From: Candidatus Omnitrophota bacterium
GTDB taxonomy: Bacteria; Omnitrophota; Gorgyraeia; Gygaellales; Profunditerraquicolaceae
Length of the DNA stretch: 6,569 bases
Assembly (NCBI GenBank): GCA_028706895.1
Contig: JAQTVG010000058.1
Span: forward strand, 1 to 6,569
Direction: 5' to 3'
Positions within the stretch are counted from its first letter, which is position 1. Each line of letters begins with the position of its first letter. The position numbers and the translations under genes were made by a program. This document shows positions 6,507 through 6,569 of the stretch, in pieces. Under the pieces are notes generated by a model. It searched no databases, was not told where the DNA came from, and saw only the letters and a list, made by a program, of their open reading frames with translations.

Positions 6507-6569
6507 AAAAAGATACATTCTTCTTTTAAACGCAAGCCACCTTTTTGATCGAATCAGAAAACGTCTTGT

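Larger units (their letters stand above)
6216..6569. other. 354-bp gene-free region upstream of the operon
   Basis: No convincing coding region is present on either strand. From the operon outward it holds a sigma70-like promoter, a 34-bp A/T-only run, a GGGGACAG hairpin and a 161-nt self-complementary element, each listed separately. The last 63 bp (6507-6569) show no strong structure. Three short frames run off the right edge (minus to a stop at 6526, minus to a stop at 6471, plus from ATG 6475), but none has recognisable content. Confidence 0.7.

Noticed and set aside
6339..6531. Possible integron attC site: ATTTAAC at 6339-6345 fits the RYYYAAC box and the region is a long imperfect hairpin.
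   Set aside because: No complementary GTTRRRY box is found at the matching far end, and no integrase or cassette gene is nearby.
6475..6569. Plus-strand frame from ATG 6475 open to the right edge (about 31 codons).
   Set aside because: It starts inside the self-complementary element, has no ribosome site and no recognisable protein content.
6526..6569. Minus-strand frame entering from the right edge and ending at the stop 6526-6528 (tail SIKKVACV).
   Set aside because: It could be the last residues of an upstream gene, but about 14 codons are too few to support a call.
6471..6569. Second minus-strand frame open from the right edge to the stop at 6471-6473.
   Set aside because: It runs into the outer stem of the structured element, and its Arg/Trp-rich translation shows no family features.

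Overview
The window is a stretch of a Gram-negative-type bacterial genome. All five genes lie on the minus strand and appear to form one operon, transcribed from right to left. An LptD/OstA-type outer-membrane LPS assembly protein shows that the organism has an LPS-bearing outer membrane. The moderately AT-rich sequence, the lysine-rich proteins, and the mix of sugar-phosphate and envelope genes resemble uncultured lineages such as Omnitrophota (OP3). That placement is an impression from the proteins and was not tested by phylogeny.

Layout in transcription order (right to left): positions 6216-6569 hold no convincing gene. This stretch contains a 161-nt, highly self-complementary element (6346-6506), a compact GGGGACAG/CTGTCCCC hairpin (6284-6333), a 34-bp pure A/T run (6254-6287) and a sigma70-like promoter just before the first gene. 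Next come a ROK-family sugar kinase (5289-6215), a small transaldolase (4645-5292, overlapping the kinase by 4 bp), LptD (2316-4589, start debatable), UDP-glucose 6-dehydrogenase (976-2277), and a second nucleotide-sugar dehydrogenase of the UDP-GlcNAc/UDP-ManNAc type (1-962), which runs off the left edge.

Working together (inference): the kinase and transaldolase would feed phosphorylated sugars into central and pentose-phosphate metabolism. The two dehydrogenases would make UDP-glucuronate and a UDP-N-acetylhexosaminuronate, precursors for acidic surface polysaccharide or O-antigen. LptD inserts finished LPS in the outer membrane. The operon thus joins sugar activation to envelope assembly.

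The points most worth a second look are the structured element upstream of the operon, a valine where the second dehydrogenase family normally has an aspartate four residues after its catalytic cysteine, and an LptD with only one plausible interdomain disulfide. No CRISPR array, transposase gene, tRNA or rRNA was seen, and I cannot claim a clearly new biological system here.
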